Below are positions 37,600 through 39,450 of a stretch of 39,450 nucleotides of DNA, piece after piece. The notes under the pieces were generated by a model. The model made no database searches, was not told where the DNA came from, and was given only the letters and a program-made list of their open reading frames with translations. The position numbers and the translations under genes were made by a program. The stretch lies in the NCBI GenBank assembly GCA_031281945.1, contig JAITER010000063.1, positions 1 to 39,450 of the forward strand, written 5' to 3'. Every line of letters starts with the position of its first letter. The stretch's first letter is position 1. This DNA comes from Spirochaetaceae bacterium. GTDB lineage: Bacteria > Spirochaetota > Spirochaetia > Treponematales > Breznakiellaceae.

Positions 37600-39027
37600 T
37601 TACCGCGTCAAGTCCGTGGTTTTGATCAACTCAAAAACGCCTCCATTGTCATCCGGGTCAGTGTACTGGAACACCTTGATAATTCGCGCCTTCATACCCG
37701 TGTCGGTGACGTCCGCTATAGGCGCGGTGAAGGTAACTCCGTGCGGATAACCTTGCCAGTTATAGGCTTGCCAGCCGGGGTTATAGGTATAGGCGTAGCT
37801 GGTATAAAGCAGCTCGGACGCCCCTCTCGGCTGACGTATGCCCGTCTGGAAAATATTCAGGCAGCCATAATCGCCCCGTGAAAATTTGGTAAAACGTGCG
37901 GGAGGTTCTTCAGTTCTGGCAATAACCGCGCCGTTTCCATTGACAAGTTCCGCCTGACAAAGGTAGAGGGTGTGGATGTCCGCGCTTATATCCCAAGCTT
38001 TCATGGCGTCAAGCGCCAAATTATTGGTAACAAAGCCTCTGTCTCCCAATATTCCGCCATCTGTTTGGGAATACCCGCCGAAGCCGCCCGCGCCGAATTG
38101 GAAAGTGTAGGTTGCCGTCATATCTTGCCGGTTGATTTCCGGTTCGCTCAAACGCTGTTCTGAAAGGTCAAGTATGAACTCTTGCAGGAAAGGGTTGTTG
38201 GCTTTGAAAAAGTCCTCGATTTCCTTCCGCAGGGCGGACCTGCGTTTTTCGGTTTCCAGTTTAATTTGGATGCTGTTGCCGGTAATGTCGCTGTAGATTT
38301 TTTTGGAGAGGAGAAGCCTCCGTAATAACGCTTCTTTGCTATTGTTACTGCTGTAATACCATGCGTTATCATACCAGTAGCCAGCGATGCCGAACCGCCC
38401 GCTTTCCTCGGCGGCTATGCCTCGAGCCAGATAGTCTGCGGACTTTGGCGGCGCCTGTGGCTCCGATTTTAAAGGATCGCCAATGGCGATGCTTCCGGCA
38501 TACATAAAAGGGCCAAGCGCATCGGCATAGCCGCCGCCACTTATATTTACAAACGGGATTTCTTTGCCGTTGATTTCCCGTCCGTCTTGTAAAACTATTT
38601 TTGGGTGTTCGTAAGGATCACGAGCAACAAACAATTCAAAAAACCATTTTCCATCCTTCCGCGTCACAGGTCCCACGCTGAACTCCCCACGAGTATGTAT
38701 TCGCTGACGAGAGATGTCGGGGTTAATACGCAGGGAACTTGTAATAATTAATTCATTACCAACCAAGGCGTACCAAGCCTCAGCAAGATATATAAGCCGC
38801 GGCGTCTTTTCTATAAAGGCAAGAATATTAATCTCGATCTTATTTTCGTCATAAAAGACCGCATAGTCGAAATTCTCATCACTGACCAAAACATATCCAT
38901 ACCATGTTCCCCATTGGCGCCCGTATCCATATTCGCGATGGTTTTCCAGTAGCTGTTTTGGATTACCAGCGCAACCAGTCAACATAAGGTAGAACAACGC
39001 TACCACAGCAAAAATCCACTTTTTCAT
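37600..39027 (-). CDS. Large cassette lipoprotein of unknown function
   Basis: 475 residues. The ATG at 39027 is preceded by AAAGGAG. MKKWIFAVVALFYLMLTGC is a lipoprotein signal with the cysteine at residue 19. The mature part is Tyr- and Trp-rich (YGYGRQWGTWYGYVLVSDEN near the start) with a glycine-rich stretch (FGAGGFGGYSQTDGGILGDR, about 320-345). The middle (residues 210-300) is charged and helical (ADYLARGIAAEESGRFGIAGYWYDN), resembling a TPR-like helix. I recognise no family. It is an unusually long gene for an integron cassette; its position between two attC-like sites (37460 and 39158) is what places it in one. Confidence 0.7.
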   Translation of the reverse strand: MKKWIFAVVALFYLMLTGCAGNPKQLLENHREYGYGRQWGTWYGYVLVSDENFDYAVFYDENKIEINILAFIEKTPRLIYLAEAWYALVGNELIITSSLRINPDISRQRIHTRGEFSVGPVTRKDGKWFFELFVARDPYEHPKIVLQDGREINGKEIPFVNISGGGYADALGPFMYAGSIAIGDPLKSEPQAPPKSADYLARGIAAEESGRFGIAGYWYDNAWYYSSNNSKEALLRRLLLSKKIYSDITGNSIQIKLETEKRRSALRKEIEDFFKANNPFLQEFILDLSEQRLSEPEINRQDMTATYTFQFGAGGFGGYSQTDGGILGDRGFVTNNLALDAMKAWDISADIHTLYLCQAELVNGNGAVIARTEEPPARFTKFSRGDYGCLNIFQTGIRQPRGASELLYTSYAYTYNPGWQAYNWQGYPHGVTFTAPIADVTDTGMKARIIKVFQYTDPDDNGGVFELIKTTDLTR

Positions 39028-39087
39028 TTTTTCTCCTTTACTTTGGCGACAAAGTATTTTTGGTTATGCGTTAAATTTCATAAAACA

Positions 39088-39181
39088 TTCATTTTACGGG
39101 CGTTCTGTATCGTAGGCGCGGACGCCCACGCGTCCATAAATTTCAGATTTTATGGCACATAACGTTCTGGCGATATGCGAC
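39088..39181 (-). repeat. 94-bp direct repeat (copy 2) at a cassette start
   Basis: See 36490-36583. Differences between the copies are concentrated near the CGCGnCC part. It overlaps the distal end of the attC-like site at 39158. Confidence 0.75.
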
Positions 39182-39347
39182 ATTTGGGCGGCGCTATAAA
39201 GAAACCTGTAGGGTTTCGTGCCGCCAAAATGTGTCTGGAGTGCGGCGTGGAAATGTTCCACAGCGCAGCTGGGGCGCGTAGCGACTGACCTAGGCGAATG
39301 GAGGCCAAGTCCGCTACTGCGGGCGTAGCGCAAACAGTCCTGTTATG
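39158..39347 (-). other. attC-like site with an expanded interior
   Basis: CATAAC (39158-39163) pairs with GTTATG (39342-39347). Inner arms TTTGCG and CGCATA pair with one mismatch. The distal end on the minus strand is CGCATATCGCCAGAACGTT then ATGTGC. The interior is long (190 bp in total) and heavily structured: GACATTTGGGCGGC with GCCGCCAAAATGTGTC and GTGGAA with TTCCAC. It follows the stop codon of the gene entering from the right edge by 16-18 bp. Confidence 0.62.
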
Positions 39348-39365
39348 CGCTGTGTCATACGGCGC

Positions 39366-39450
39366 TTACCAGGGTTGCCTGTTTTCGCATACCATATGAT
39401 TGATTTTCCCGCAAATTTTATCGTCAATAAAATCTGGTAAAACTTTTTTT
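39366..39450 (-). CDS. C-terminal end of a cassette gene entering from the right edge
   Basis: An open frame on the minus strand enters from the window edge and ends at 39366: KKVLPDFIDDKICGKINHMV then CENRQPW and a TAA. Only 27 codons are visible, so no family can be named. Its position, ending 18 bp before an attC-like site and on the same strand as the other cassettes, is what makes it believable. Confidence 0.4.
   Translation of the reverse strand, partial: KKVLPDFIDDKICGKINHMVCENRQPW

Noticed and set aside
1-39450. CRISPR arrays, tRNA or rRNA genes
   Set aside because: Read through on both strands, I found no regularly spaced repeats, no T-arm or anticodon-arm pattern, and no rRNA conserved segments; the tandem hairpins at 22955 have no unique spacers.

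Overview
The window looks like a chromosomal segment of a spirochaete close to Treponema, probably a host- or insect-gut-associated species. The pointers are strongly mixed GC, many short-signal lipoproteins with late cysteines, GLUG and right-handed beta-helix surface lipoproteins, poly-G tracts upstream of lipoprotein genes (compare the tpr genes of T. pallidum), and integron-like attC sites (Treponema denticola carries a chromosomal integron). This assignment is inference; there is no rRNA or other phylogenetic marker beyond ordinary housekeeping genes, and I found no tRNA.

Layout. 1-1890: mobile-element debris (end of an IS5/IS427-like element, a decayed IS30-family element with perfect 24-bp inverted ends, two copies of a dispersed hairpin repeat, half an attC-like site). 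1890-2642: a periplasmic DUF3298-type protein. 2705-5488 (minus): a three-gene iron/corrinoid-type ABC importer (binding lipoprotein, FecCD permease, ATPase). 5659-10720 (minus): a four-gene peptide/nickel-type ABC importer with both ATPases fused. 11162-11926: a SpoU/TrmH RNA methyltransferase. 12026-12709: an FkbM methyltransferase whose 5' part has been replaced by a dispersed repeat. 13157-20698 (minus): four large surface lipoprotein genes in a row, with a G14 tract upstream of the first gene and a G15 tract beyond the last (upstream of fkbM). 21722-25095 (plus): efp, cobO, a phosphoribosyltransferase and two hypotheticals. 25174-26760: a RecQ-like helicase. 26973-29268 (minus): STAS/zinc-ribbon protein, PspA and class II aldolase. 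29854-34297 (plus): RND efflux adaptor, RND pump and a translationally coupled PII-like protein.

34440-39450 is an accessory region: an internally deleted IS5/IS427-like element, then a series of minus-strand cassettes. Four sites share a 25-nt box ending in GTTATGYG (minus strand), and each lies just 3' of a minus-strand gene or pseudogene. The cassettes hold a HAD phosphatase with its own consensus promoter, a large lipoprotein, two very small proteins and several broken genes. No integrase is visible, so this is best described as an integron cassette array or a cluster of attC sites lacking an integrase.

The other main theme is a family of 107-172 bp, multi-hairpin intergenic repeats whose ends match those of the IS5-like element. 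They look like non-autonomous (MITE-like) derivatives; two have landed in genes.
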